A stretch of DNA of 64,000 bases, taken from contig OX336391.1 in the NCBI GenBank assembly GCA_946902985.2, forward strand, positions 300,024,775 to 300,088,774. The letters are read 5' to 3'. A model generated the notes under the pieces. The model worked only from the letters and a program-made list of their open reading frames with translations, was not told the origin of the DNA and made no database searches. Positions 10,421 through 22,756 of the stretch are shown here, one piece after another. Each line of letters starts with the position of its first letter. The stretch's first letter is position 1. The translations under genes and the position numbers were made by a program. The stretch is from Meconema thalassinum (lineage: Eukaryota > Arthropoda > Insecta > Orthoptera > Tettigoniidae).

Positions 10421-11015
10421 TCATAGAGAATAAACGTGGTGGGATCGCGTCATATTTGTGGACGAAAGTAAATTCAACATCTACCGATGTGATAGACGCG
10501 TCAAAGTGTGAAGGAAGAAGAATGAGGCGGTCTAACAAGAAAACCTTCAGGGAACAGTTAAACACGGAGGAGGGCAAGTTATGGTACGGGGCAGTTATGT
10601 CCGCGAACGGTGTGTAGAATTTCGGTGTGGAGAATTTAACTTTTATTGATGGGACAATGGACCAACATGTCTATCTAAAGATACTGAAGGACAATTAGCT
10701 TGCGAGCGCGGACAAAATGGAAATTGGGAGAACTTCATGATGTATCAGGACAATGATCCGAAGCACACAGCTTACAGCTCTGGCTATTATACAACTGACC
10801 AAAAGTGCTCCAGTCTCCTCCCCATCACCCGACTTAAATACTATCGAGAACCTGTGGGATTACCTAGAGAAGGAAGTACGCAAAACCCCCATTGTCTCCA
10901 AAGAGCAGTTACGAGATAGGTTATAGGAAGAATGGGAAAAAATCTCGGTGGACTTCACTAAAAAGTTAGTAAACAGCGTGCCAAATCGACTGCGCGAGTT
11001 CCTGAAAAAGAGATA
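10421..11015 (+). pseudogene. Decayed Tc1-type transposase
   Basis: Split over frames but recognisable: VIFVDESKFNIY (about 10453) with the first catalytic D, then INGTMDQ-like text read as DGTMDQHVYLKIL (about 10651), QDNDPKHTA with the second D at about 10748, and SPDLNTIENLWDYLEKEV (about 10827) giving the final acidic residue. Several stops and shifts break it. Upstream transposase sequence is missing where the hAT-like end abuts, suggesting the hAT inserted into it. Not functional. Confidence 0.75.
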
Positions 11016-11280
11016 ACACACTACTGTCTAATGAACATTGTCTATTGTTGCACATTCTCTTTAATTTTGCATTTCATGGCACAGTGTCCGAATATTTTTA
11101 TTGTAGCAAAATCGCCGCTATTTATGTTGAAAGTGCAATCGCATGTTACTTAATGTGCGTAAAACAAAAGTGATCTTATCGTCTGTCATTTACGTATACG
11201 ACTTACTTGTGTTATTGTGTTTTTCTTCGTACCTATGTATTGTGTGCTCAAAGCAGTCATAAATAGTCCAATATTTACGA

Positions 11281-12019
11281 TGGCCGAATATTTCCGTGAC
11301 TGTGTGTATGAGTAATTCAGAGTGCAGCTGCAGTAGTGGAAAGTTCTGTGTTCGTTTTTAAGAAGGAATGGGGCGATCACGAAAATCGTGTAGCTGTGGT
11401 CGCGTTGCACACGGTAGGCAAATCCCCAGGTGAGATTTTCAAAATTCTCCATAAACTCAAAATAAGCAAAAGGTTCGTGTACCGCACTATCCAGCGCTTC
11501 CTCGAGACTGGAACTGTGAAAGACCGAGACAGAGTAGGAAGACCATGCACTGTTGAGACTCCAGAATTGGTGAAATTTCCAAAATGTATTTGTCTCGCAC
11601 ACTGAGCAATGAACTGGGACTTCGCGCTTACAAACGACGGAAAGGACATCTCCTCACAAATGTGCTGAAGGAAAAGAGGCTCTTAAAATCAAAACGCTTA
11701 CTGTCGCGTTACGCAGCAAATGGTCACCGAAAAATCATTTTTACTGATGAAAAAAAAAAAAAAAAAAACAGTGTTGAGGAGACTATTAATGCCCAAAATG
11801 ACAGGGTATATAACACCTGCTCTGCACAAGCTTCTGAAAAGGCTCCAAGGATCCAGAGAGGCCATCATCCTTCATTTGCCATGGTATTGTGGGGCTTGAG
11901 CTACGAAAGTACCACGAACCTCCATTTCTGTGAGAAAGGGGTCAAAACGTGGGGAAAAATGTATCAGTAAACAGTGTTGGAGCCACTGGTCAAGAAACTC
12001 AACAGTACCCTCTTCCATG
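11281..12019 (+). pseudogene. Mariner-type transposase, 5' half, split by element B
   Basis: The N-terminal helix-turn-helix region is clear: VALHTVGKSPGEIFKILHKL (about 11400), RFLETGTVKDRDRVGRP (about 11494). After a short loss near 11570 the sequence continues LSNELGLRAYKRRKGHLL (about 11599), then KIIFTDEK with the first catalytic D (about 11733), and GHHPSFAMVLWG. A poly-A run at 11751-11768 breaks the frame. Coding similarity stops at 12019, where element B begins; the remainder resumes at 24214. Confidence 0.82.
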
Positions 12020-13489
12020 TGTAATATGTTGAACTTCCTTATTATTATTATCAATGAGTCTCGTTGAATTATTATTATTATTATTATTATTATTAGTAGT
12101 AGTGATTTCATATATTGACTTACATGTCAGGTGACATACCTTGATTCACTTATTATTATTATTATCTATATTATTATCATTTTGATTATCAGCTTTTTTG
12201 TAAAGACATTTCGCCGTCATTTCAATGCATAGGAATTAATTTCATTTGGCTGGAGGAACATAGCGATGGGAAGTGTGGTAGTATTTAAAGATTTTAGGGT
12301 TCAAAGGCTGACACCAAGAGGATTACTGGGACGACAATTCACAGCATGAGTTGTCCCAACCATAGCTTCGATCAGGGGAGTGCTCGTTCCTGGAAACTCG
12401 CCGGGGAGACAGGCCTTTTGTCCCAGGTCTATCGCTGCTCGTTGGGACATGGATACAAAGCACTGACGTGAGTGCTTTGTCTGGAGATTGGGTGTGACGA
12501 AGAGACGATTGGAAGAGGCTGAACTCACTGGTGGAAGGTGTGGCGCACTTTGAAATACCGAGGACAAGGGGGAAGGCAGGCTGAGGGACATTACAAGAGC
12601 GACTTCTTCGACTAGAGGACACAACAGAGAGGGTTCTCTACGAGCTCGGAAGTAAGACAGTATATCGGTCGAGTGTAGTAGGCGAATTAATGCCTATATG
12701 CACCAATGGGGATAGTCGTGTCTGGGCTATCACCATAAGAGTGATTTTAGGGATTATATCCCATCACTAACCATACATCAGAGCAGATATCAAATCTCTG
12801 ATAAATCCAATAAACATAATTCAGCGCATCATGACGAGCAGAGGAGGGACGACAACGAACCAGCCTAACATCACATCACTGCCGTGAACCACGAGGACGA
12901 GAGATGATCTACATTGGTAAGCCAAATGACGCGAATTACGCAAAGTCTCTATTTGCAGTAAATTCATCGGCACGTAAATTCCATCTTTTGTATTTTAACT
13001 TTAACTTATAGACCACCTCCAGTTGCTATTTTCGCCGAGCCTTAGTAAATTCAGTAGTCATTTAATTTTTATCATTTATCATTTATGGTCATTTTCTTGT
13101 TTTTAACTTTATTAAATCTTTCATATTATTTGATGCAGGTCTTTTCTTCCTTAGTAGTTAGAAATAGCTTTAAGTCATCCCTTATTCCCAAAACAAATAC
13201 TATCTCGGTTAAAGACGGAGTCTTACCACGTCCTTGAGAAGAAGAGAACTCAGCTGCTCTACAAATTGTGTAAGTGACTGTATGTTTGGTCATTTTATGG
13301 AGATCATGACCATGGCGCCCACCGAGTAATTAATTTATCCATCTTCAATACTTTACAATAATTATTATTTCAAATTATCAATTCAAGTGTCAATCGTCAG
13401 TCTAGAGGGAGAGTTGCCGTGGAATTTCCTCAGACCAACCAGTAAAGACTGTTACATTTGTGCGCTCAACCTGGAGCAAAACTGTTACA
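12020..13489 (+). repeat. Element B 5' LTR, 1470 bp
   Basis: Starts TGTAATATGTTG and ends AAAACTGTTACA. It differs from the 3' LTR mainly by substitutions and by (ATT)n length near 12068-12095. A 107-codon antisense frame at 12301-12624 also exists in the other LTR; recent shared descent explains that. Confidence 0.93.
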
Positions 13490-13491
13490 TT

Positions 13492-13509
13492 TGGCACCAC
13501 AACGTAAGG
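13492..13509 (+). other. Candidate primer-binding site of element B
   Basis: TGGCACCACAACGTAAGG starts three bases after the LTR and again recalls lysine-tRNA sites. Imperfect, so the primer tRNA is uncertain. Confidence 0.45.
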
Positions 13510-13611
13510 CCGAAAACCGGATGGTATTTGTGGAGGGAAGAAGTGATATTTCTGTGCAAGTGTTTTTTTTTTTGGGGGGGGGGGGGTTACAGTGAGTGCT
13601 ACTATATCAGC

Positions 13612-15379
13612 ATGGCTGATGACAGCGATATGCTGTTGAGAAGCGGGCAACATTTAGGCGGTGGTATGACGGAGGAGAGCGTAGATGAGCATGATCAGTT
13701 GGCAGGGGGGAGTGAGAATAGTACAGGGTTAGCGGAGGTAGACCTTGATACTGACAAGAAGGGAGAAAGTCAGGAAGGTTTTCAAAACCTAATGTTGAAA
13801 CTCATGCAGGACTTAAGCGGCAAAATGGAGGCCACAAATAGCAAAATAGAAGCCACAAATAACAAGATAGATGCAAACAATCAGGAGATGACGGAAAAAT
13901 TGGATAGAAATAGCAGGGAGATGAAGGATAGGTTGGACAGCGTGGTCAAAGTGAACGAGGAGTTGAACAGGAAGTATGGAACACTACAGGAAAGCATTAA
14001 GGGTGTAGAACAACAAATTAGGGGAGAAATTAAAGGGGTGGTGGAAGAAGAGGCTAGGAAAATTATAGAAATTGTAGATCAGAAATTGGCAAAGGAAAAA
14101 GAGGAGAGGAGTGGTACTCAGACGGAAATTTTCAAGGAATTAGTGCAGGTGGAGACAAGACAGGTGAAGAAACAGCTGGGGGAGAAATTAGTAAAGTTCA
14201 GAAAGATTTAAGCATAGCGAGCATTCAAGAGATTAGGGAGAAGCAAGGAGTGCTGACGGAGATGGGAAAAGAGAGAGATGGAAATATGAAAGAGAGATTT
14301 GGGGATATAGAAAGAAAAACAGACAGGAATATAGCTGAGAAGGTAGCTGAGGCGGAAGCCAGAATAAGGGTCAAAATGAGACAAGAGACGAGGAGGGAGA
14401 GAACAGGTTTTTCCGGCAGCTGTAATTACAAGGAAATAGAGCTGGCCAAGTTCAGTAATCGGCAAGGTTGCCCGATAGAATTTCTGGGAGCTGTGGAGAA
14501 CAAATTTAAAGAAAGATTGGATGAGGACAGTATCGAATGGGGACAGGTATTAGAAATTTTAGAGCAAGCTTTTGTAGGAGAAACAAAAAGCTGGTATGCG
14601 GTTTACAAAAACACTCTAGAAAGCTTAGACGACTTCAGGGCTAAATTTCACGAAAAGTTTTGGAATGAAGCCATTCAGTCACAACACAGAGAGGCAGTGG
14701 CGTGCGGGAGATACAATGCGAGGGGGAGCCAAAATATGACCGAATACTTTCTGAGCCAAGTGTTGGTATGTAAGCATTTTGGACGGGTTATCGAGGGAAG
14801 GAGACGTGGTCAGGTTGTTGTTGTGACACTTTCCTTATAGGGTGAAGGAGGCGGCCTGTATTCAAAAAGTCGGAAGTATACAGGAACTCGAGAAATTATT
14901 AGGGACGTTTGATACTTTGGGTAGGGGGAACGGCGAAGAGCAAAATGCAAATTATGCCAGAAACCAGGACGTCAGGAGCCAAGGATCACAAGGCAGAGGC
15001 AGTGGCGGCGGCCAGAATTTCGGTGGCCAGAATTTCCAGAATAGGGTTGGTGGAAATCCTAGTTTCCAAAACCGTGAACATGATGAATCCACAGTACAGT
15101 AGAAACAATAACGCTCAGGGTCCCAATTACAATCAAAGGAGTAATCAGGGGCAAGCTAATGGTCCACAGGGGGGTCAAAGGACCGGTGGCTACCAGAACT
15201 CCAACTACAACCAGAACAACCGAGGTTTTAGAAGGGGAAACTCTGGAGGCAATAGCGGTAACCAGAGAGAGGAGAGGGAACCAAATGACAATAACCAGAC
15301 CAGTGGCGTAAACAATGGGGGGGGGGGGGGGGAGAACGACAGAAGCCGTAATTTAAACGAGCGCCAGGCTGCGATGTGA
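13612..15379 (+). pseudogene. gag: Gag of element B, frameshifted
   Basis: Begins MADDSDMLLRSG, parallel to element A gag. Pieces are 13612-14211, about 14180-14840, 14842-15102 and about 15090-15379. Breaks fall at a G run (14178-14182), a T run (14777-14780), a TGA at 14824-14826 and near 15060-15090. The order is coiled coil (NGEMKDRLD-like repeats), capsid-like FVGETKSWYAVYKNTL (about 14572), then a G, N, Q and R-rich tail without a CCHC knuckle. A G run of about 17 lies near 15317-15333. A T run next to a G run (13562-13586) lies in the leader before the ATG. Confidence 0.88.
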
Positions 15380-15397
15380 GGTCAGAATCACAGTCTG
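15352..15397 (+). promoter_or_regulatory. -1 ribosomal frameshift signal, gag to pol (element B)
   Basis: The heptamer T TTA AAC (15352-15358) sits in the gag frame. A 6-nt spacer is followed by CAGGCTG (15365-15371), pairing with CAGTCTG (15391-15397) through one G-U pair around a 19-nt loop. The pol frame is closed by TAA at 15349, so it opens exactly at the slip site. Confidence 0.83.
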
Positions 15398-16678
15398 CGC
15401 TGATCCCTGTTATAACCTTAGTACAGGAACCCTATGACCTGAATGTCAGAGATGATTTGTTAAGAGAATTTATTGAAGAGGCAACTGTAGCTAAAACATT
15501 AGATGTGAGCCCTGTCGTAGAATTATGCGTGTTGCGGGCGCGACACGCAGTTTTAATCGATACTGGTTGTGGAGCGTCTTGCGTTAGCCAGAAATTTTAT
15601 AATCAAATAAGAGAAGCAGGGGTGGAGCTTGAAGAAATTCCAATTAAGACTACGTACGTTATAACTGCAGTTGGAAAGAAGTCGCAATTAATTAGCAAGC
15701 AGGTTATAGTAGAAATCAATATTAACGGTCATATAGAGAACCAGGTGTGCCTAGTTATTCCAAATTTAATTTATGCAATGATACTTGGGTGTGACTGGTT
15801 AACCAAAGTTCAAGGTAAAATATGTTATGACGAAGGGTGCATTAGACTCAAGTGGGGTGAAGAGGAAGTAATCATTGAATTCGTAAATCAGAATAAGGGG
15901 AGTTATATTTCTAGTTGTTTATGTACGATAACCGAAGTGTCGAGAGCAAGAGATGTAGGAGATATAGAACAGGTGTCTGAGAACATAGAGCATGTGTCTT
16001 TAAATTTTGTGGGCAGTGTGCTGACCAACAGAGATCTTGAGGACTCGTTACGTCAGGCTGCGGAACAGGGGAATATAGAAGAAGATGAGTGTAATCTCCT
16101 TTACGAAGTTTTGTTGAAGAATCAGAGAGTTTTTGAAAACAGGATTGGCAAGGTCAATTGCTATGTGCACTCTTTAAACGTCCATGATTACTCAGTCTTT
16201 ACTGGCCACAGGTAACCCATACCATTTAAATACCAACAGGCAATTGAAGCACAGATTAAACAAATGCTCGAGGATGGCATAATAGAGTATTCCAGTAGTC
16301 CCTACGTAAATTCTTTAATTACTGTCCCGAAAGCCGATGGAAAAGTCAGAATTTGTCTGGACGCATGCCTGGTAAATGCACACATCTCTTTTGACCAATT
16401 AAAATCCATGTCCATTGAAGAGCTCATGCAGAGTTTGGAAGGAAAAAAGTATTTTACGTGCGTGGACTTAAGTTCTAGCTTCTGACAGGTTCCTCTAAGG
16501 GAAGAAGACCGTCCATTTACGGCATTTAGCCACCAGTACAACCTCTTTCAATTTCAGAGAGTTCCATATGGTCTCAAAAGTAGCTCAGCCGCACTTATCC
16601 GTGCACTAAACATAGCGCTAGGGGATGACACAGGAGATTACGTCACGATCTACGTGGAGATTACGTCACGATCTACGT
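15352..16678 (+). pseudogene. pol: Element B pol, part 1: protease and N-terminal RT
   Basis: The aspartic protease motif IDTGCGASC lies near 15556 and LGCDWL near 15784. RT motifs are VRICLDACLVN (about 16345) and CVDLSSSF (about 16459). Stops occur at TAA 16213-16215 (tyrosine in element A) and TGA 16483-16485 (tryptophan in A). The part ends in an exact 23-bp tandem duplication (16633-16655 and 16656-16678) that falls on the catalytic YVDD codons and shifts the frame. Inactive. Confidence 0.88.
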
Positions 16679-17915
16679 AGACGATCTAGTGATCAGTTCT
16701 AAAACATTTGCAGAACACTTAGACCACTTAAACATAGTTTTCCAGAAGTTAGACAGAGCAGGCTTTACTTTAAAATTATCAAAGTCATCTTTCTGCAGAA
16801 CAGAAGTCACGTTCCTGGGTCATAGGGTGTCCCGATTAGGAGTTACGCCGGAAGCAAGCAGAGTGGACAAAATTCTCGATGCAAGTGTACCAAAAAACGT
16901 TAAGGAGCTTAAAAGTTATCTGGGGGTCTGTAATTTTTTTCGTCGTTTCGTGTTAAGGTATTCAGGACTGGTTGAACCATTTAGGGAGCTCCTTAAATCA
17001 GGAAGCAGATGGAGGAGGGATGAAAGTCATGACAAAACGTTCCGTGCTCTGAAATGTGGTTTCGAGCAAGCAGTAGTATTGAAGTATCCGCTCCGAGACC
17101 AAGAGTATATATTGATGACGGATGCGTCACATATTGGGGTTGCGGGTGTATTGTGTCAGAGGGACACGGAGGGAAATTTAGGTATTGTATCTCTAACCTC
17201 GCGTGGACTTTCAGCCGCCGAGAAGAAGTATACGATAACAGAATTGGAACTGCTCGGAATAGTTTTCAGCCCAAGTAAATTTCGAATGTATGTGCTAGGG
17301 AGTAAATTTCAAATCTACACAGACCACCACGCTCTACTTTTTATGCAAACTTGTAAGCTAAGCTCAAACCGTGTAAGCAGATGGATTCTTGCTCTCCAAG
17401 AATACGATTTTGAGGTAAAGCACATCAAGGGCAAAGAAAATGTCTTAGCGGATATGCTATCTAGGGATTCGAATTTAAATAAGGACAATTCACTTGTAAA
17501 AGCAGAAGGGGGAATTTTGCTCTGCGCGTGTGTGGATCCGAGCAACAGGAGATCGCTTGAAGCCTTGAGTAAAATGTTGGTTGAGCAGCGGGATGACGCA
17601 ACCTTGGGTGAGGCACTGGCCAGGTTGGAGGCGGGTGAGTCACAGGTTGTGAAGGTCGGGCGGTTTGCATATAGAATGCAGGAAGGGCTTTTTGCACGCA
17701 AGTGTAAGAATGATCGCTGGGCAATATGCGTGCCGGCCACCCTAAGGGAAGAACTTATATGGTTCATAAACAAGGAGCTAGGACATTTTGGAGCGACCAA
17801 AGTGTTCTATGAACTTTCACGTGATTTTATATGGGGAAAATGGGAAGGGATGTTAGAAAAACACTCGCTAGGTGTGACCTCTGTCAGAAGAGTAAATATC
17901 CTGTTAAGTATTTAA
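16679..17915 (+). pseudogene. pol: Element B pol, part 2: RT C-terminus, RNase H, integrase zinc domain
   Basis: Reopens after the 23-bp duplication. RT: AGFTLKLSKSSFC (about 16761), FLGHRVSRLGV. RNase H: LMTDASHIGVAGVLC (about 17113), ITELELLGIV, TDHHALLF, with D, E and D retained. Then HIKGKENVLADMLSRD and the integrase zinc region NKELGHFGATKVFYEL (about 17769). A one-base loss near 17832 moves the rest into another frame. This is the longest surviving open stretch of element B (about 408 codons). Confidence 0.87.
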
Positions 17916-18887
17916 AAGGGGAAATGCAGGCAATCCTCACCAGTAGTCCCGGGGAACTACTGTGTGTGGACCTATTTGGACCTGTAGTTAAAGGTCAGTA
18001 CGGCTACGAATACATCTTTGTTGTGATTGATGCATTCAGTAAATACATCAAACTTTATGCTCTAAGGAAAGCCACGGGACTCGCATGTAGCCGACTGATT
18101 ATTGAAAAGTAGATTCCTGAGTTTGGCACTCCACTCAGGATTTTATCTGATAGTGGGCCGCAGTTCACTGCAAAGAAATGGAAAACCAATATGCAGAAAG
18201 CCGGCATTTCACACGTTCTCTCATCGGTAAGATTCCCACAAGGTAATCCTTCGGAACGACCGATGCGAGAGGTGGGCCGTCTACTCCGAGCTCTCGTGCA
18301 CGATAAGCATACGGCGTGGGTCGCACAACTTCCCAAAGTTGAGACCTGGCTAAACTCTGTCCAGCATGATAGCTCGAAGTTGACGCCCCATGAAATTCAT
18401 TTTGGAAGGAGACCCCAAAATGAGCTAGCGAGAGTACTGGGTTTATCTGTGGGAAAACAACCGGGGATGGACTATTTTGTCCAGTTGGCGAAACAAAATT
18501 TAAGGAAATCAGCAGCTAAGAGAATTCGCCAACAAAAACAGACCAAAGTCGACCTTTTCAATCAGGGAGATCGCGTATTATTGAGAGTCCCAAAACAGTC
18601 GAATGCCTCCGATAAAGTCACGAGGAAGTTCTTTTTATTGTTTTCTGGACCATATAGTGTCCAGGAGGATTGGTAATACCGCGTATGTTCTGGAGAATGA
18701 GCTAGGAGAGAAACTTTATGGAACATACAATATACAAAGCTTGCGAAAATATATTTCGTTAAGTAAGGCAGGCAATGAGAGGTCAAAACCATGTCTTTTG
18801 GAGTTAAGACTGTTCTTAACGATTATCATACATGGAGAGTATACGCACCTTAGCACGTGGTCTGTTGCGTACCCATTTACGTGGTGA
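17831..18887 (+). pseudogene. pol: Element B pol, part 3: integrase core and C-terminal domain
   Basis: CDLCQKSK (about 17875), the core with CVDLFGP (about 17967), LSDSGPQF (about 18145) and SERPMREVG (about 18250) give D, D and E. TAG at 18110-18112 replaces a tyrosine of element A. The C-terminal module GDRVLLRVPKQS (about 18569), FSGPYSVQ is followed by a frameshift near 18662. The end RIGNTAYVLE...YGTYNIQSLRKYIS lies near 18668-18762; the frame then stays open by chance to 18887. Confidence 0.85.
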
Positions 18888-21800
18888 GGAAGTTAACAGA
18901 TCGACAGGTGAGTGACATAGCGTGACGTTGAGTGTTGTGTATTTAAAGGAATACTAGGCAGGTCATTGTCACGAAGGTCGACTGGTCTGGAAGATTGCCA
19001 TTTAAGGTATTTAAAGGAACGAGACAGAGAGAGAAGGGTGAGTGGTGCTGTCTACAGATGGTCAGATAAGATAAGCGTAGCGGGAAGTGGAGCTCGCTTA
19101 GGTCTGTTATGTGATCAGGCTCGAAGGGAACTTAAATGTGACGACAATTGCACAGAAATATCTTGACTTTAAGGATATTTCTATATTTGTGTATTATTTT
19201 GTAGGATCAAAAATGTAAAACTTACAGAGATTTTGAGTAACTCAGTCAGGAGGCACCTTCTCCGACGTGTGATCTGTGAGCGTATGAAGTGTGTCATGAA
19301 TGAGTGGAGTATCATACACCAACATGGCGTGTGTTTTTAGTTCGGCCAACCAGGTCGACACCGGTAGCGACTGAGTGTGATAAATGTCATGCAGTGGCAT
19401 GGAAGTTACGTGACGGAACAAAAAGGTCACTAAATGAAGCTAGGTGAAGTGAAACAATGAATGCATACATAGTGTGACACATAAATGTATCTCTCTCCTA
19501 ACACATAGGAAATAAAGACAATGAAAAGCGAATACATCGTAATGAAATGATGTAACTATGAACAATTTACGCGCAACCCACGCTGGTTGACAGAAAAAGA
19601 CAACGACGCGAGGCGTCGAAGATGATGAAATTGTACAGAATACTGGTATACTGGAATGTTTGTATTGTTTTATATGTATGTATATATTATACCCTTCCGA
19701 AGGCCATCTAGGATGCTGAATCTTATCTCGGGCGCGGCTCGTTCGGTGGCTAATTAACACTTACATCCTAGGAATTTCGAAATTTGGATCATGGGAACTT
19801 AAAACTATAAATCATATGCCAGGGGAACAAGGAAACAAAATTTATTCTTAGAAGAACTACAAAACAAGAAAAGAACCAATCCCTCAATAAACAACGTGGA
19901 ACCACAACAAAGTAAACTGCGTCATCACTATCCTTCTCTGCCATAAAGTCCACAGAGATGGTACAACCAGGGTACCTTAATCTAATTAGTTCGGGCAAAG
20001 CCTCAGCTTCCCCTGATCAAACACTGCAGGATCATGGAACTCCAAATAAAATAAAATCAAAATCAAAGTGGCGCACTCTCACCCCAGGTGAGTTCAAAAT
20101 GCAACATCAAAAGACTAAATTAATGCCACAAGAAATGAATCATTACGTTAATCAGATCAGAACACTATACACTTCAACGGAGCATCAAATCAACTGAATT
20201 TTACAAGCTGGAATCTCATTTTAACGCTCTATTTGGAAAAGTGAATCGTACAGACGAGATCGTTCCGTTTGGCAAACAGACCTCCCTTCACGATCTCCGT
20301 TAGAGTCGTGTACGGTCAGCATGCAGTGCGGCCACACAAACACTACATTAAGATACAACGTGCCTACCTCATTCACATACAACTGTTCCCGTGTGAAACA
20401 TTTATTAAGACAACAATTATAACCGTCTAGCGGCCACCCAGAGGGTACAAAATCTGATACACTAGTAACGTGGGTCCACAATAAAATCAAACACAACAGA
20501 CCGAAATCCCAGAATCAACAATAAAATATGTAAACAAACCAGCCATTTTAACTTTTACCAATTAACCTCGGACAGACTCAAGGCCAAGCAAAACACCCCG
20601 CGGCGAGGAGCGGCTACCTGCTTCCACTCCAACCACAGCTGACGTGTACTGACTGAAGCACGTGCTCAACATGGCTCAATTCAACAAGCCTCGCAGAATC
20701 ATCACTTAGCACGCTGCCTACGGGCCTCAAACCAACCCCCGCATCACGGCCGTGATTTTTACCTCGTGGGAATTACCTCGTCCACGGAATTACCAAAATA
20801 CTTACGTGGTTTTGAACATCCACAACTTACCAATATGGGTGGGTACCAACCTCCACCAACTCCACCAAATACCCGTGGGCACAACATCCACGACTTACCG
20901 ATACGCATTAGTACATCCAGTCACACTCCAATTTAAATACCTCAAATCGCCGGGTTTGCCTGCCTTGTCCGTCACCGATAGAAGATTACCAAAAAAATCA
21001 TTACCTGGTAGAACTTACCACAGGCGATCCACGCACCTGATTTACCACAAAAATATTCAATATGCTCTGGTTTGCTTACGACCACTGTACAAACTCTCCC
21101 CCACCTTCTCAACTGAAAATGTATCTACAGTGACAGTAGCTGATGGCCAGATTTTCCCTGAATGATAATCTCCCCAAACTACATTGAAACCCTTGACCAC
21201 ACGATACATATTTACACGCACGTTGTATCAACAATCAACAACAAAAACGCAACAACAAAAACACAACTAACATTAAGAAATGAATATGTACAAAGCCATT
21301 GCACTCATGTTGACCCGTACACCCCTAACTAAATTATGCAAGATAATTTGCTGTACTTATCACTATTCCTGGGTCCCAGATCCTCTCCATCATTGCAGCG
21401 TACCCCACGGTTTTGGTTTACGCCATTATTCCACACATGACGAATTCCACGTTTGAAGATCCTCCCATTGTTCCAATTTCAGCATCAGACTCTTCTTGCT
21501 TCGGGTACCTCGTGGTAACGATGAACACAGAATACACAATTACTTAATGCGGCATAAAAGAAAGTAACTCGCACTCACTGTTCCGAGCCGATAGCCCTAT
21601 CATTCTCCTTAATAGCTACCATCTGAACTACTCAATTCATCCAGATTGTCCGCCGTAGCTCCTATCGACACAACTTATATGTTTACCTAGCGCAAATGGC
21701 TAGCCTATTTCTCAGCCGAACTTGCACTCGCGAACTAGCGCGCATATCAATGTCGCCACTGACAAGAACTCGCACTCGTATGCTATAGTATCTAGACATG

Positions 21801-22756
21801 ATCTCAAAAGCAGCGCCACACTGTCTCAATTTTTACCATTGGACATGTAAAATAACAGAGTCCAAATCACGAACTCGACTGTCGTGGAGCGTCCGTAACA
21901 GACCCACAAAATCGACTGACTTCACTCTCCCAGATGGATCTATTTAAGTTTTTGAGGCATAACTGGTCGTAGGAGGGGGAAATATGTGATTTATTTCCAA
22001 AATAATAGCTCTGTCCCGAATTGGCTTATATCACTGAACTCGTCGTAATCTCAATGTATCATTGGTGATGTCCTTTCCAAGAATCGATCGTGGGCTCCTC
22101 ATCAAATGAACTCAGTAATCATCCCTCATTGTCTGCCAATTTACGCGCCAAACACGGCTTGGTGACGCTTATCCTCTCATTGGCTGACGCTGAAAAGCCC
22201 CCACATCAGGCATTTTATACTGAATTAAATCAGCCTTACATCCAAATTGCACCAAATTACATTTCTGGGAGGTTGAGTCTCCCGCTTCCATACAAGCAAC
22301 TCTCATTGCTCTCCGGTCATTAATTCTTAAGTAGGTCACATTTGGGCGGTACCAAAACTTGAAGCTGTGACCTTGCCAAACTGCAATTTTCCCACACAAA
22401 TTCTTGCGTTCAACGACCTGCCTGTCCTACCCTCGCTCGTCTTCTCACGGTACACGTACACCCTCGGCACTCCCTGGAAACCTGCTAAGTGCATTTATGA
22501 CCACTCATCCCTCCTGCTATTCTTCGTACACGTTTCTGCACATCTCCAATAAAAGTATTTGCCGCCTCTGTACTCTGCATCTGCCGTGCCGGTCTGCGTA
22601 GAGAATTAATGTTGGAAACATAAACTTGAGACTAAATGGATATGCAATATGCCATAAGGTCTCAATATTTTAGGGTTTTTTGTTTCTTTTATGCGCGTTC
22701 TTGGGATATCGCGGGAATATAGGGATTCTATATGTCACGCGATCTCCCAGGGCGAA
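18888..22756. other. Long noncoding block inside element B, origin unresolved
   Basis: About 3.9 kb between pol and the 3' LTR, against 0.8 kb in element A. No protein is recognisable on either strand. From about 19690 to 22620 the plus strand turns rich in C and A, unlike the flanking purine-rich sequence, which suggests a nested insertion on the opposite strand. A purine tract then TGTGAT near 21975-21988 resembles a retroelement PPT/LTR junction. I could not find paired terminal repeats. The tract just before the LTR (CAGGGCGAA) matches the element A pattern. Confidence 0.5.

Noticed and set aside
12301..12624. 107-codon antisense frame present in both LTRs of element B (also 23023-23346)
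   Set aside because: The two LTRs are recent duplicates, so conservation is expected; the protein has no recognisable motif.
20752..21165. 137-codon frame in the long noncoding block of element B
   Set aside because: No signal peptide, membrane segment or family motif; not an envelope gene. Probably chance in C/A-rich sequence.
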